A DNA stretch of 64,000 nt. Source: Candidatus Helarchaeota archaeon. Lineage in GTDB: Archaea > Asgardarchaeota > Lokiarchaeia > Helarchaeales > RDOG01. Positions 44,482 to 53,931 of the stretch are shown one piece after another. How positions within the stretch are numbered: position 1 is the first letter of the stretch; the number at the start of each line of letters is the position of its first letter. Below the pieces are notes generated by a model that saw only the letters and a program-made list of their open reading frames with translations, did no database searches and was not told where the DNA came from. Position numbers and translations under genes: made by a program. The stretch is from assembly GCA_019058315.1 (NCBI GenBank), contig JAHPZH010000004.1:1-64000 (forward strand), read 5' to 3'.

Positions 44482-45489
44482 CTACTTTAAAAATTTTATT
44501 CTCGCAATTGTTCTACCACAATCGCATTTTTCTACATTTTTTGAGGCATATAATGGTCTAGGGGGAGTATATCTTATACATGGACTAGCCTCTCTAGTAA
44601 TTGTAGTTACCAATAGTTGTCCTCTTTCCCCTTCAGCGACAAGCTCGTTTGTATTTTCAGGATCTACTATTTCAGCTATAAATGAATCTTGTGGATAATG
44701 CAGACCGTCGTGTTTTTCGCATTCACACGCATAAAATCCAGGAATGTTAATTTTACGAAAATTAAAGAATTCAGCGTTCTTCCACCCTTTCCTTTGTAAT
44801 TTTTCAGCCCTTTTTGTTTCCCATATTATATCATGAACCAAGACTTTTTGATAATTTAAGAAATGTGTTGCTTCATCAAAACCTGCTTTTTTAGCATGCT
44901 TGCTAGCCGCCATAAGCATTGCGAAAGGCGTAATAAGACAATTTGGTTTTAATCTCATAGAATCAACTATTCGAGGTATATCAATTTCTACGGCAAGACC
45001 ACCTAGATAACGACAACCTAGTTTTAATATTGCTTGGTAGATAGAATAAGTAATTGGATCCATTCCGAGGATAATAGCATGAACAAAATCTTCTTGTCGT
45101 ATTCCACAGCCGACTAACATACGTTTCAAAATATTAATTTCGGCTTGAAAATCATTTTCACTATACCCATAAAAAAAAGGGGATCCTTCAACATATGGAA
45201 ATTTATCATTAGAAAAGAGTTTCCAAATTTTATCCTCATCTATATTTTGCCTACCACCAAAAATATCTTTATTTTTAACAGTATTTTCTATAATAATCTC
45301 GTCAGTTAGCAATGGAAACTTTGTTAAATCCTCGATTTTTTTAATGTTCAGATCAGCTTTATTTTGATCAAATGATCTTTTATAGAGCGGACAGTTATTA
45401 TAAACCGTATTTAATTGCGTTTTTAGCCTATTTAATTGTAATTCTTGTAATTTTTCTTGAGGTAATGTTTCAATATTATTTAATATCAA
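44482..45489 (-). CDS. Degenerate PaaK-like partner subunit
   Basis: A 335-residue homologue of the next gene. The fold is recognisable from the N-terminal LQELQLNRLKTQLNTVYN and the C-terminal CDCGRTIAR, but the ATP loop STGTSG is replaced by EGSPFFYG and the whole C-terminal AMP-binding domain is missing. It is likely a non-catalytic partner or a specificity subunit. TTG start at 45489 with GGTGGG seven bases upstream. Its TAG is followed within nine bases by the start of the active copy, so they are one operon. Confidence 0.75.
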   Translation of the reverse strand: MILNNIETLPQEKLQELQLNRLKTQLNTVYNNCPLYKRSFDQNKADLNIKKIEDLTKFPLLTDEIIIENTVKNKDIFGGRQNIDEDKIWKLFSNDKFPYVEGSPFFYGYSENDFQAEINILKRMLVGCGIRQEDFVHAIILGMDPITYSIYQAILKLGCRYLGGLAVEIDIPRIVDSMRLKPNCLITPFAMLMAASKHAKKAGFDEATHFLNYQKVLVHDIIWETKRAEKLQRKGWKNAEFFNFRKINIPGFYACECEKHDGLHYPQDSFIAEIVDPENTNELVAEGERGQLLVTTITREASPCIRYTPPRPLYASKNVEKCDCGRTIARIKFLK

Positions 45490-45660
45490 AGATTATCCCA
45501 CCATTTTACCAAATTTTTGTTTTATAATATGAAAAATTAAATTGATTTTATATTATATAGTTTTTAATTTATATTTTTTTAAAAAAATACTATTTTTCTT
45601 TTTAAAATAGAAAATAATTTCACAAAAATATTCTTATATTGGTCAAATTTATTATTAAAC

Positions 45661-45918
45661 ATGGTTAAACAGACTTCGTTATTTCCTGAAGATGATATTA
45701 GAAAGAAAATGAGTAGTAGAGCTGTAAAAAAGAAATTTAAAAAATTAGTTAAAAAAGAAGAAGAAATTAAACTTTCAGCACAATCTAAAAAGCCGAAACA
45801 AGAGATTTACAAATGTAAATGTGGCTTAAAAATGCATTGGAAAGTCGCAGAGGGAAGATCTGATGGTTGCCCCCAATGTAATAGACACATTCCGCTATCT
45901 GAAATTTTTGAGGAATAA
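45661..45918 (+). CDS. Small zinc-ribbon protein (85 residues)
   Basis: The N-terminal half is basic and helical (RAVKKKFKKLVKKEE). The C-terminal half has CKCG and CPQC about 16 residues apart, a one-zinc ribbon. No Shine-Dalgarno; the 171-bp upstream gap is AT-rich and could hold the promoter of a leaderless transcript. Possibly nucleic-acid binding. Confidence 0.65.
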   Translation: MVKQTSLFPEDDIRKKMSSRAVKKKFKKLVKKEEEIKLSAQSKKPKQEIYKCKCGLKMHWKVAEGRSDGCPQCNRHIPLSEIFEE

Positions 45919-46047
45919 ATTTTTCTAGTTTATTCACATTTTGTATGCTTTAGAAAAAATCCTTAAAAATTCTTAAAACATTTAAACTTTATTGGTATTC
46001 TTTCCTAATTTAAAAATATCAAAAAAAAATTAAAATTTTAATTAAGT

Positions 46048-46410
46048 CTAATCTAATGAAAAATTTATATGACCGCAATATTCACATTTTGGTCCTTTCA
46101 ATCCTGGTGCATTGCAATACTTACAGGTATATTCTAATTCTTGTAAATTTCTCTGTAATGTAGTTTGACGTTGTTGATCTTTCAGTTTCGCTGCTTCTTC
46201 CTCTTTATCCTTTTTTCTCTGTTTTTCGGCACGTCTTTTAACCCATGGACTTCGAGGGTGTAAAAAATACCATAGTGATATACCAACAGCAACAACAATA
46301 GCTCCCACTATACCAGCAATTATGAAAAAATTAACTTCTTCTCGTTTTGCCATTTCAGCAATAATAAAATTTTTGATGTCATCTTCTGTAATATCGGTTA
46401 TTCTCGTCAC
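46048..46410 (-). CDS. Single-span membrane protein with C-terminal zinc ribbon
   Basis: A 120-residue protein. One transmembrane helix (FFIIAGIVGAIVVAVGISLW) is followed by a charged coil (RAEKQRKKDKEEEAAKLK) and a zinc ribbon (CKYCNAPGLKGPKCEYCG). GTG start at 46410 with GGAG upstream. The topology puts the zinc ribbon in the cytoplasm if the N-terminus is outside. Similar layouts occur in other genes of this window (24577-25038). Confidence 0.65.
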   Translation of the reverse strand: MTRITDITEDDIKNFIIAEMAKREEVNFFIIAGIVGAIVVAVGISLWYFLHPRSPWVKRRAEKQRKKDKEEEAAKLKDQQRQTTLQRNLQELEYTCKYCNAPGLKGPKCEYCGHINFSLD

Positions 46411-46516
46411 CTAACAATTCAACTCCTTTGAAAAACATTTGTCAAGTCAATAATATGATATTAATTTACAATTTTCTTTGATTACTTTATCTTTATTTTA
46501 TAAATAAATTATTATA

Positions 46517-47056
46517 TTAAATCTTTTCCTTTTCGAATATTTTTTTAAATTTTTTTCCATTTTGGGCATATAATTGAGCCCCTAGAGACATTCTACTACT
46601 TTGCTTCTCTGTATATTTCTTCTTGGGTTTTGCAGATACTCCTCCACCAACAGCTAAGGTCCCAGGTTCAATAATAGTCTTCTCAGTGACTACGGCATTG
46701 GCTCCTACTACAGAACCATCACCGATTTCAGTGTGTGGGAGTACTGTTGCGTTGATTCCAATTGTAATTCTGTTACCGATTTTACAAGGACCATGGATCA
46801 TGCAATTATGACCTGCAATAACCTCATCACCGATTATTGCCGGGACAGTTCCTGGTTCACAGTGGATTGTAACGTTATCTTGAATGCTAGTATTTTTTCC
46901 TATTCGGATGGGGGCAAAATCTCCTCTAATTACTGCACCAAACCAAATATTTGATCCTTCACCAATTTCTACATCGCCGATTATTGTTGCATTTGGCGCA
47001 ACGAAAGCTTTCTCATGAATTTTAGGTGTTATTCCTTTTGGGTTTTTTATTATCAT
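46517..47056 (-). CDS. Gamma-carbonic-anhydrase-like hexapeptide-repeat protein
   Basis: A left-handed beta-helix protein of about 179 residues with repeated hexapeptides (ATIIGD VEIGEG SNIWFG AVIRGD). The zinc-binding His residues of gamma-class carbonic anhydrases are in place: VTIHC, then AGHNCMIHG. It likely forms a trimer and hydrates CO2 or a related substrate. I chose the ATG at 47056 because the MIIKNPKGI start fits family length and has a weak GGCGAT upstream; the ATG at 47077 is possible. Confidence 0.88.
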   Translation of the reverse strand: MIIKNPKGITPKIHEKAFVAPNATIIGDVEIGEGSNIWFGAVIRGDFAPIRIGKNTSIQDNVTIHCEPGTVPAIIGDEVIAGHNCMIHGPCKIGNRITIGINATVLPHTEIGDGSVVGANAVVTEKTIIEPGTLAVGGGVSAKPKKKYTEKQSSRMSLGAQLYAQNGKKFKKIFEKEKI

Positions 47057-47204
47057 TTTTATCGCCTTTAATCGCATTTTAATAATTTTATGATACTCAA
47101 CTACCTATAAAAAATAAACTTAAGGTAATTAGCTTTTAACTTATCCAAAAAATACAAATTTGATAAGTTTTCAGAAAAAAAAAGAATAAAAATATATTTG
47201 GTGT

Positions 47205-47453
47205 TTAATCTGCAACTAATACTATACCGCCTATTACACAAGCAGCGACTCCAGCCCATACCAGCATAAGATTACCATCTGGAACCATGAAAATTGCAAG
47301 TAGAAAACCAATACCTATGTCTCGAGAAACAAACAAAAAGATTACAGCGAAAAAGAACAATTTATCCATCTCACTATTAAAAGTGAGGATTCCAGCTGCT
47401 GCTATGGCTGCTCCAGCAAAAACTAAAATTATACCAATTGTACTTTGTTTCAT
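47205..47453 (-). CDS. Small membrane protein (82 residues)
   Basis: Three hydrophobic segments with glycine/alanine-rich helices (TIGIILVFAGAAIAAAGIL, LFFFAVIFLFVSRDIGIGFLL and LVWAGVAACVIGGIVLVA). No motif for a known transporter. An ordinary AGAGG-type site sits before the ATG. Function unknown. Confidence 0.6.
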   Translation of the reverse strand: MKQSTIGIILVFAGAAIAAAGILTFNSEMDKLFFFAVIFLFVSRDIGIGFLLAIFMVPDGNLMLVWAGVAACVIGGIVLVAD

Positions 47454-47604
47454 TTTTTAACCTCTTATAAATTTCTTAATTAGTTGTAATTATCTATTGA
47501 TAATTTATTTTTATTTTATTGTATAATTTTTAAATTTTTTTTATAAAAATAATAAAAAAAGAACTTTTAATAATAACGATATAAGCAATATTCTGATTTT
47601 ATTT

Positions 47605-48174
47605 TTATTTCCACCATTCATCGATATGGATGAGTTCAGAAGAATTTATTGTGAAATCATTTTTACCAAGATGATAAATTAATTTAGTCTTATTTAAATC
47701 ATAACCATTCTTCTCAATAGAAAATTCTTTTTTTATGTAACTATCTAGAACTTTTCCAAAAAATACGGTATGGTCTCCCGCTTTTACTTTATTGATGACT
47801 TGACATTCTAAGAATCCCACACATTCTTTAATAATTGGTGGTCGAACTTTATTTGCTCGTGATGGTGTGAGTGAAGTTGTTTCAAATTTATCGACATTTT
47901 TTCCAGAGTTTCTTCCACAGAATAAAACTTCTTTAATAATTTCTCTAGTAGGAACATTAATTACGTATTCTTCAACTTGATGCAGTAATTTATAACTATG
48001 TCGATTAGTATTAGCTATAGAAATAGCAACAATTGGGGGTTTAAATGATACATTCATGGTCCATGCCAAAGTAATAATATTAGGTTTTCCCTCATTATCA
48101 ATTGTTGTTACTAATACCACATTTCTAGGATAAATTGCCCTATAAGAGTCTATTTTTCTGGTTTCAAATTTCAT
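47605..48174 (-). CDS. Flavin-reductase-like FMN-binding protein
   Basis: A 189-residue split-barrel flavoprotein. NVVLVTTIDNEGKPNIITLA and the PPIVAISIANTNRHSY segment match the FMN-binding part of flavoredoxin and flavin reductases, and YVINVPTREI and ECVGFLECQV follow the family order. It would use NAD(P)H or a partner reductase to reduce flavin or act as an electron carrier. AGGTGA lies six bases before the ATG. Confidence 0.88.
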   Translation of the reverse strand: MKFETRKIDSYRAIYPRNVVLVTTIDNEGKPNIITLAWTMNVSFKPPIVAISIANTNRHSYKLLHQVEEYVINVPTREIIKEVLFCGRNSGKNVDKFETTSLTPSRANKVRPPIIKECVGFLECQVINKVKAGDHTVFFGKVLDSYIKKEFSIEKNGYDLNKTKLIYHLGKNDFTINSSELIHIDEWWK

Positions 48175-48305
48175 TAATCTTCACCTAGAGCTTTTTGGGC
48201 TACAAGAGCTATAACTTTATTTCGCATATCTTTATTTATATAACAATTTAAAAATTAAAGATTTCGAGGTCAAAAAATAAAAAATTAAAATATTAATAAA
48301 AAAAT

Positions 48306-49256
48306 TTACTTCTTTTTCGTTTCGTAGATGAGTCTGGCTAAATTCGTAAATGCATTTAAAACATTTTCTCCAGTTAGTGCAGAAGTTTCTATATATAAAT
48401 AACCTTTCTCCTTGGCGAATTTTTCAGCTTCATCTTTTTTGATTTTCCGCTGATCTACGAGGTCTATTTTGTTTCCAACCAGCAAAACTGGAATCGGTCC
48501 TACATTTGAATAAAGTTCATCAACCCATTTCGGAATATGTTCATAACTGGCAGCGTTTGTAACGTCAAAAACAACCAAACAGCCGCGAGCTTCTTTGTAA
48601 TACATCTTCCGGAGCCCTCCATACGCTTCCTGCCCTCCAGTATCCCAAACATTTAGTTTGGCAGTAATCTTTTCAACTCCTAGCATTGGATCTTCTCCGA
48701 AATAATCAAAATGAACTTCCTTTGAGCCAAAGTCTACTCCAAGAGTACTTTTTAGGTCCTTTTTAAAATAATCATCGGTAAATCTTACTTTAATCGCTGT
48801 TTTTCCTACGGTAGAGTCCCCAACTTCAATGATTTTATAATTGAAGACACTCCTTGCTACTTGTTGGGCTTCCTTTTTTGCCCATTCTTCGATTTTATCA
48901 CCTTTTATAAGATCTCCTAAATCAGCTTCCAGATTAGCAGGACTAACTATTAAAAAATACCCTTTATCATATGTTTGATCTAAATTCTTTAAAGCATCAG
49001 TGTTTATTTCCTTAATATTTCCAGAAACAGGACTATTAAGAGTTATCATTCCATTTACTATTGCAATTGAAGCAAAAGGTTTTCCTTTTTCAACTTTATT
49101 TTTAGTAAGAAATTCTATTTCTTTGGGTTTTCCAATAAAATCAATTCCTAATTCATCCAAACCGATTTTTCCATTTTCAGAATTAATATAGACATGCTGG
49201 GTTGTATAAGCTAACTCATCAGGAATTTTATATCGACCATCGCCAACAACAACCAT
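48306..49256 (-). CDS. GcvH-like domain fused to a Ras-type GTPase
   Basis: A 316-residue protein. Residues 14-125 follow the glycine-cleavage H protein: YTTQHVYIN, GKIGLDELG, VEKGKPFASI, PVSGNIKEIN and YDKGYFLIVSPANLEADL. The lipoyl lysine, eight residues before PVSG in GcvH, is Asn68 here, so the domain cannot be lipoylated in the usual way. From residue 138 a GTPase follows with GDSTVGKT (146-153), STLGVDF, DTGGQE, GNKIDL and TSALTG, where the G5 Lys is replaced by Leu. GGAGAG is eight bases before the ATG. Role unknown; the fold may be a protein-interaction module. Confidence 0.8.
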   Translation of the reverse strand: MVVVGDGRYKIPDELAYTTQHVYINSENGKIGLDELGIDFIGKPKEIEFLTKNKVEKGKPFASIAIVNGMITLNSPVSGNIKEINTDALKNLDQTYDKGYFLIVSPANLEADLGDLIKGDKIEEWAKKEAQQVARSVFNYKIIEVGDSTVGKTAIKVRFTDDYFKKDLKSTLGVDFGSKEVHFDYFGEDPMLGVEKITAKLNVWDTGGQEAYGGLRKMYYKEARGCLVVFDVTNAASYEHIPKWVDELYSNVGPIPVLLVGNKIDLVDQRKIKKDEAEKFAKEKGYLYIETSALTGENVLNAFTNLARLIYETKKK

Positions 49257-49435
49257 ATTTTCTACTCTCCGCTAATAAAATTTGGTTAATTTTTTTGTAA
49301 TTTATAGGATTTAAAATCAAGAAATTATATAAATTTTTTTTAAAAATTTAGGTTAAAAAATCCTTATAGCTTGAAATCATTAAATTTTAATAAAAATTAT
49401 TCTTAACGTTTTTTATATTTAATATTTGGCGATAA

Positions 49436-49448
49436 ATTTAAAATATAT
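49436..49448 (+). promoter_or_regulatory. Putative TATA box for the first hydrolase gene
   Basis: TTTAAAATATATA lies about 20-26 bases upstream of the ATG at 49463. With no Shine-Dalgarno, this suggests a leaderless mRNA beginning at or very near the start codon, as is common in archaea. Confidence 0.4.
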
Positions 49449-49462
49449 AGGATTATTTGACA

Positions 49463-51544
49463 ATGAAAATAAAGGAGAATTTATTAAAGCTTAAAAATAT
49501 TCTTTTATTAATTGGATTGATTTTTATTGCTATTGGAGGCATTATCACACTAAATTTCAATTATGCAGAATCGCCAGCACACGAATATGATATCGATCTA
49601 TATACAATTGATCACCCAATTTATGATTTTTTACCAGTACGAATCGACTCTACTTTTTACTTCCCCAAAATGGAATATAATTGGTATTTATATTCCAAAA
49701 AAAATGATTTCAAAATGCCAGCAATAGTATTTGTTCATGGTTATGCTGCAGATAAAACTTTCTTTCGTGGACTGGCTCATGAGTTTGCAAAGCGGGGATT
49801 TTTTTGTATTTCAATTACCGCCAGAGGACATGGTGCATCAGGGGGAGTTGTCGGTTTGACTTGGGAGAATGAAACACTGACAGCCGTTGATTATCTTGAA
49901 CGATTAGCGGATTCAGGATTTCCAATTGACAAAAGTCGAATTGGTTTAATAGGGCATTCAATGGGGGCATTTTCAGTCACTCTCGCAGCAAGTATAGATC
50001 CTCGAATTAATGCCACAGTGGCAATTGGAGGACCTTTAGTAAATATAACACGTGGTTTTGGTTTTGCTGGAGTATTATCATTATGGGAACCAGAAAACAA
50101 CACCGATATAGTTCAGTTAATGAATTATTTCGATTTACGTACAATAACTTGTCTAATGCCGGGTCTTAATGTGTATATGCAATATCCTGTTTACATGAAA
50201 TGGGCTCTTGAAAATGCGGTAATTCAAGGTAGGGTAAATAGGACAAATCCAAATAATTATCTTAATATTATAGGTTCGGTTGATGAAGCTTTTTCTGTCT
50301 ATTCGGCTCAGGAAGTTTTATGGCATATGGGATTGAAGGGTCATCCTTATAACATTACCCACTATGTCCAAGTTTTACGAAACCATCTCTATGGGGATTT
50401 TAATGGGACCGCAAGAAAACTCACGGTCCTTCCTACTACAGATCATATAACAGAACATTTCCATCCGGCAAGTATCTATGAAACTCTTAACTGGATGGAG
50501 AAGTCTATGAAACTAACCCATCCCATTTATGGTGCGACAGAATATATGCTGTATCAAATTTTATTCCGTGATGCATTTGCTGAACAATTACGCTCGTCAT
50601 CACCGATATTTATGAGTCTAGGATTGATATTAACATTTATTCCGGTTTCAATTTATCTAGGGAATTGGTTAAGAAGTAAATACACAAAAGCAAAGCAAGC
50701 AAAAGAATTGGATAATAAGAAAATGTGGCTAATGTTCTTAATTTATGGTATAGCATTTTCAATAATTTCTTTACTCACAATGCCAGTTATTCAAACTTTA
50801 AATATTGTTCCTTGGACCGATTATCTCGGTTTTAACATGCTACACATGTTATTATTCGTTCAGGCAATATTATTTGCTCCAGTTTTAATTGTTCTGATGT
50901 TACTTGAACGTAAGATATTTAATGAGAATTTGGAAGATTTTGGAATGCACCCAAAAGCCTTCCCTAAAAGCGCATTATATGGAATTTTACTTGCTTTGTT
51001 CATTTTTTTAATTGCAAATTTAGGATCTACACCCACTCTGTACAACACTCTCCCAACTAGACCAGAAAGTTTCCTAGAAATCTTCCTATACATGCTGGTC
51101 GTGTTTACAGTTTTGGAAATTCTTTTCCGGGGACTCATCCAGACAAAATTATCCCGATATGAAAAAGTTGAATTAAAATACGTTTCAAAAATTCTACCCG
51201 CATGGAAAGAATTCCTCCTAAGTTCACTGGTAACCAGTATAATTCAGGGTATAGGTTTAGGAATTGTTGCTTCTATGTTTGTTGATTCATTATCTTTGAT
51301 CCCAATAAATACTCATACATTAAATCTTCTATTAGGTGGACAAACGCAATTAGTGATTCCTAATATTCCTCTTCCTTTGTTGATTATCGGTGATTGCATC
51401 GCGATATCCTTCGTACTTTCTCTTGCTATGAACTGGCTATATAGAAAATCAAGGAATGTCTTAGGCTTGATAATTTTTAGTGCTTTTATAATAAGTTGGG
51501 TTTCGACAGTTATAACACCTGTAATTTCGGGAAGCATAATTTAA
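49463..51544 (+). CDS. Alpha/beta hydrolase fused to a multi-span membrane domain, copy 1
   Basis: About 693 residues. After one N-terminal membrane segment comes an alpha/beta hydrolase: oxyanion region VFVHGYAAD, nucleophile GHSMG and a late His in TTDHITEHFHP. The C-terminal 300 residues have about eight membrane spans. FLEIFLYMLVVFTVLEILFRG recalls the CPBP (CAAX-protease-like) EExxxR motif, but only one Glu is kept and the later His is Gln (SIIQGIG), so protease activity is doubtful. I chose the ATG at 49463 over the TTG at 49457. A lipid or ester substrate at the membrane is a guess. Confidence 0.75.
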   Translation: MKIKENLLKLKNILLLIGLIFIAIGGIITLNFNYAESPAHEYDIDLYTIDHPIYDFLPVRIDSTFYFPKMEYNWYLYSKKNDFKMPAIVFVHGYAADKTFFRGLAHEFAKRGFFCISITARGHGASGGVVGLTWENETLTAVDYLERLADSGFPIDKSRIGLIGHSMGAFSVTLAASIDPRINATVAIGGPLVNITRGFGFAGVLSLWEPENNTDIVQLMNYFDLRTITCLMPGLNVYMQYPVYMKWALENAVIQGRVNRTNPNNYLNIIGSVDEAFSVYSAQEVLWHMGLKGHPYNITHYVQVLRNHLYGDFNGTARKLTVLPTTDHITEHFHPASIYETLNWMEKSMKLTHPIYGATEYMLYQILFRDAFAEQLRSSSPIFMSLGLILTFIPVSIYLGNWLRSKYTKAKQAKELDNKKMWLMFLIYGIAFSIISLLTMPVIQTLNIVPWTDYLGFNMLHMLLFVQAILFAPVLIVLMLLERKIFNENLEDFGMHPKAFPKSALYGILLALFIFLIANLGSTPTLYNTLPTRPESFLEIFLYMLVVFTVLEILFRGLIQTKLSRYEKVELKYVSKILPAWKEFLLSSLVTSIIQGIGLGIVASMFVDSLSLIPINTHTLNLLLGGQTQLVIPNIPLPLLIIGDCIAISFVLSLAMNWLYRKSRNVLGLIIFSAFIISWVSTVITPVISGSII

Positions 51545-51656
51545 CTTCTACTTTTTTTGTTTCCAGAGCAATTAGTAACCATTTTCATTTTTTAAATAAA
51601 CTTTTTTAGATTGGCTTGCTTATTTATAAATACAATTTTAATAGTAGGGTGCTATT

Positions 51657-53708
51657 TTGAAAGTTCTAAGTAAAATAAAAGAGTTAAATTGGAAAAAACT
51701 CAAAGAATTAAAGAATATCTTATTAATTTTCGGAGTATTAACTCTTTGTGTCAGCGGAGCTTTAGCTCTAAAGTTCAATGTTATTGATAATCCAACTTAT
51801 GAATCAGAATGGGACCTATATACAATTGAACACCCAATTTATGATATTTTACCAGTACGTATTGATTCAAATCTATATATTCCTAAGTTTGAATATAATT
51901 GGTATTTGTATTCTGAAAAAAACGATTATAAAATGCCAGTTATCATCATGGTTCATGGTTTTTCCTGTGATAAAGAATTTTTTAAGGGGTTAGCTTTAGA
52001 ATTTGCACGTCGAGGTTTTGCAACTGTTACAATTACTGCACGAGGTCATCATGGATCCAACGGAATCTTGGGCTTGACATGGGAAAATGAAGTTATGACT
52101 GCAGTTGATTATATCGAAGGGTTAGCAGATGCTGGTATGCCATTTGACATGGGGCGAATCGGATTAATTGGACATTCTATGGGTGCATATTCAGTTACTT
52201 TAGCTGGAAAGCTTGATGAAAGAATCAATGCAACTGTTGCTATTGCTGGTCCCACAGCAAATATAACTCAAGGAACCCTTTTAGACATTCTTTCAGGTGG
52301 AGAGGTTTATGGGGGATTCAGTTCATTACCTTTTACAATGCCAGGTCTAGTGCCTTATTTACAATACCCTTTTGGATATTCTTGGGAATCATATTCTGGA
52401 AATGCGGTAATTGTTGGCAATGTATCTAAGGATGGAAAAATATACGAGTGTAATAGTTCAAATCCAAGAAATTATCTTAATATTATTGGTACTATAGATG
52501 AAGCATTCACAGTATTTTCGGCACAAGAAGTTTTGTGGGAAATGGGGTTAAAAGATCCACCGTATAATATTTCAACTTATTGGCACGTTTTACGTAATCA
52601 TCTATATGGCGATTTCAATGGAACAGCTAGAAAATTAGTGACAATTCCAATGACGGAACATGTGTTCGAGCCAAATCATCCCATCACAATTTATGAATCT
52701 ATTAATTGGATGGAAAAATCTATGAAATTGGAACATCCAATTTACGGTTCTATAGAATATTTAATGTATCAAGTCTTATTCCGGGATTCTTTTGGTGAAA
52801 TTTTGCGTGTATCAGCACCTTGGATAAATCTATTGGGAATTGCCATAATATTTCTTCCACTTTCAATTTACTTAGGAAATTGGCTAAAAAGTAAACATAC
52901 AGAGGCAAAATTCGCAAAAGAAATAGAAAATAAAAAAATGTGGAAAATGTTTTTAATATATGGTTTAGCTTTCATTCTGATATCTCTAGTAACAGTCCCA
53001 ATCATTCAATCACTTAAAATCGTACCTTGGACGGATTATCTTGGCTCCAACATGATCCATATGTTTTTAGTCGTTCAATCAGTTCTATTTCTTCCAGTTT
53101 TAATAGCTTTAATAATTTACGAACGCAAAGCATTCAATGAGGATTGGGAAGATTTTGGAATTCACCCTCGAGCGTTTCCAAAAAGTGCCCTTTTCGGAAT
53201 TTTAATGGCTTTGGTTATATTCCTTATCATTAACGTAGTAATAGCCCCGACTTATTTCAATACATGGATTCAAAGACCAGAAAGTTTCTTAGAGATTTTT
53301 ATATGCATGCTATTTGTGTTCTCCGTCACAGAAATCTTATTTAGAGGTCTTATTCAGTCTAAATTATCTAGATATAGCAATGTAAAACTAAGATTTGTTT
53401 CTAAATATTTACCTGCATGGAAAGAATTTCTCTTAAGTTCTCTCATAACAGCAATAATTCAAGGACTGGGATTAGGTTTGATGTTTTCAATATTTCTATT
53501 TAATACTTCACTCTTAAAAACTAGTTTCTCTTGGGATGTAATTGGTTTGTGCTTCGGTATCTGTTTTTCCTTGTCGCTCTTAAATAATTGGCTTTACAGA
53601 AAACAACGAAATGTCATAGGGATTATAATCTTTGCTGCCTTTATCGTCAGTTGGGTTTCCACTTTATTCCCTGCAATTTCTGCTCCATTAAGATATCTAT
53701 TCTTTTAA
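51657..53708 (+). CDS. Alpha/beta hydrolase fused to a multi-span membrane domain, copy 2
   Basis: A 683-residue tandem paralogue of the previous gene, colinear throughout. It has the same domain order: N-terminal helix, VMVHGFSCD, GHSMG nucleophile, TEHVFEPNHP, membrane helices and TEILFRGLIQSKL with ITAIIQGLGLG. The two proteins share long identical stretches, so the duplication is older than a recent copy yet still under constraint. TTG start at 51657 with GGGTG about six bases upstream. Confidence 0.75.
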   Translation: MKVLSKIKELNWKKLKELKNILLIFGVLTLCVSGALALKFNVIDNPTYESEWDLYTIEHPIYDILPVRIDSNLYIPKFEYNWYLYSEKNDYKMPVIIMVHGFSCDKEFFKGLALEFARRGFATVTITARGHHGSNGILGLTWENEVMTAVDYIEGLADAGMPFDMGRIGLIGHSMGAYSVTLAGKLDERINATVAIAGPTANITQGTLLDILSGGEVYGGFSSLPFTMPGLVPYLQYPFGYSWESYSGNAVIVGNVSKDGKIYECNSSNPRNYLNIIGTIDEAFTVFSAQEVLWEMGLKDPPYNISTYWHVLRNHLYGDFNGTARKLVTIPMTEHVFEPNHPITIYESINWMEKSMKLEHPIYGSIEYLMYQVLFRDSFGEILRVSAPWINLLGIAIIFLPLSIYLGNWLKSKHTEAKFAKEIENKKMWKMFLIYGLAFILISLVTVPIIQSLKIVPWTDYLGSNMIHMFLVVQSVLFLPVLIALIIYERKAFNEDWEDFGIHPRAFPKSALFGILMALVIFLIINVVIAPTYFNTWIQRPESFLEIFICMLFVFSVTEILFRGLIQSKLSRYSNVKLRFVSKYLPAWKEFLLSSLITAIIQGLGLGLMFSIFLFNTSLLKTSFSWDVIGLCFGICFSLSLLNNWLYRKQRNVIGIIIFAAFIVSWVSTLFPAISAPLRYLFF

Positions 53709-53931
53709 ATTAATTCTTTTTCTTTTTTTTTTAGATTTTTTAAGATTTAGACACTAGACTTTTAATTTCTAAAATTAGAGTTATTTAAAAGTTAAAAAAT
53801 ATTTACTAGCTTTTTCTGCACAAAATTTTAATTAAAGAGGATTATTAAATTATATGGAATAATTAGAGGAGTAAAAACCAAATAATTATTTTCCAAATAT
53901 AATTTTCAATCAATAAATGAGAGGAATATAG

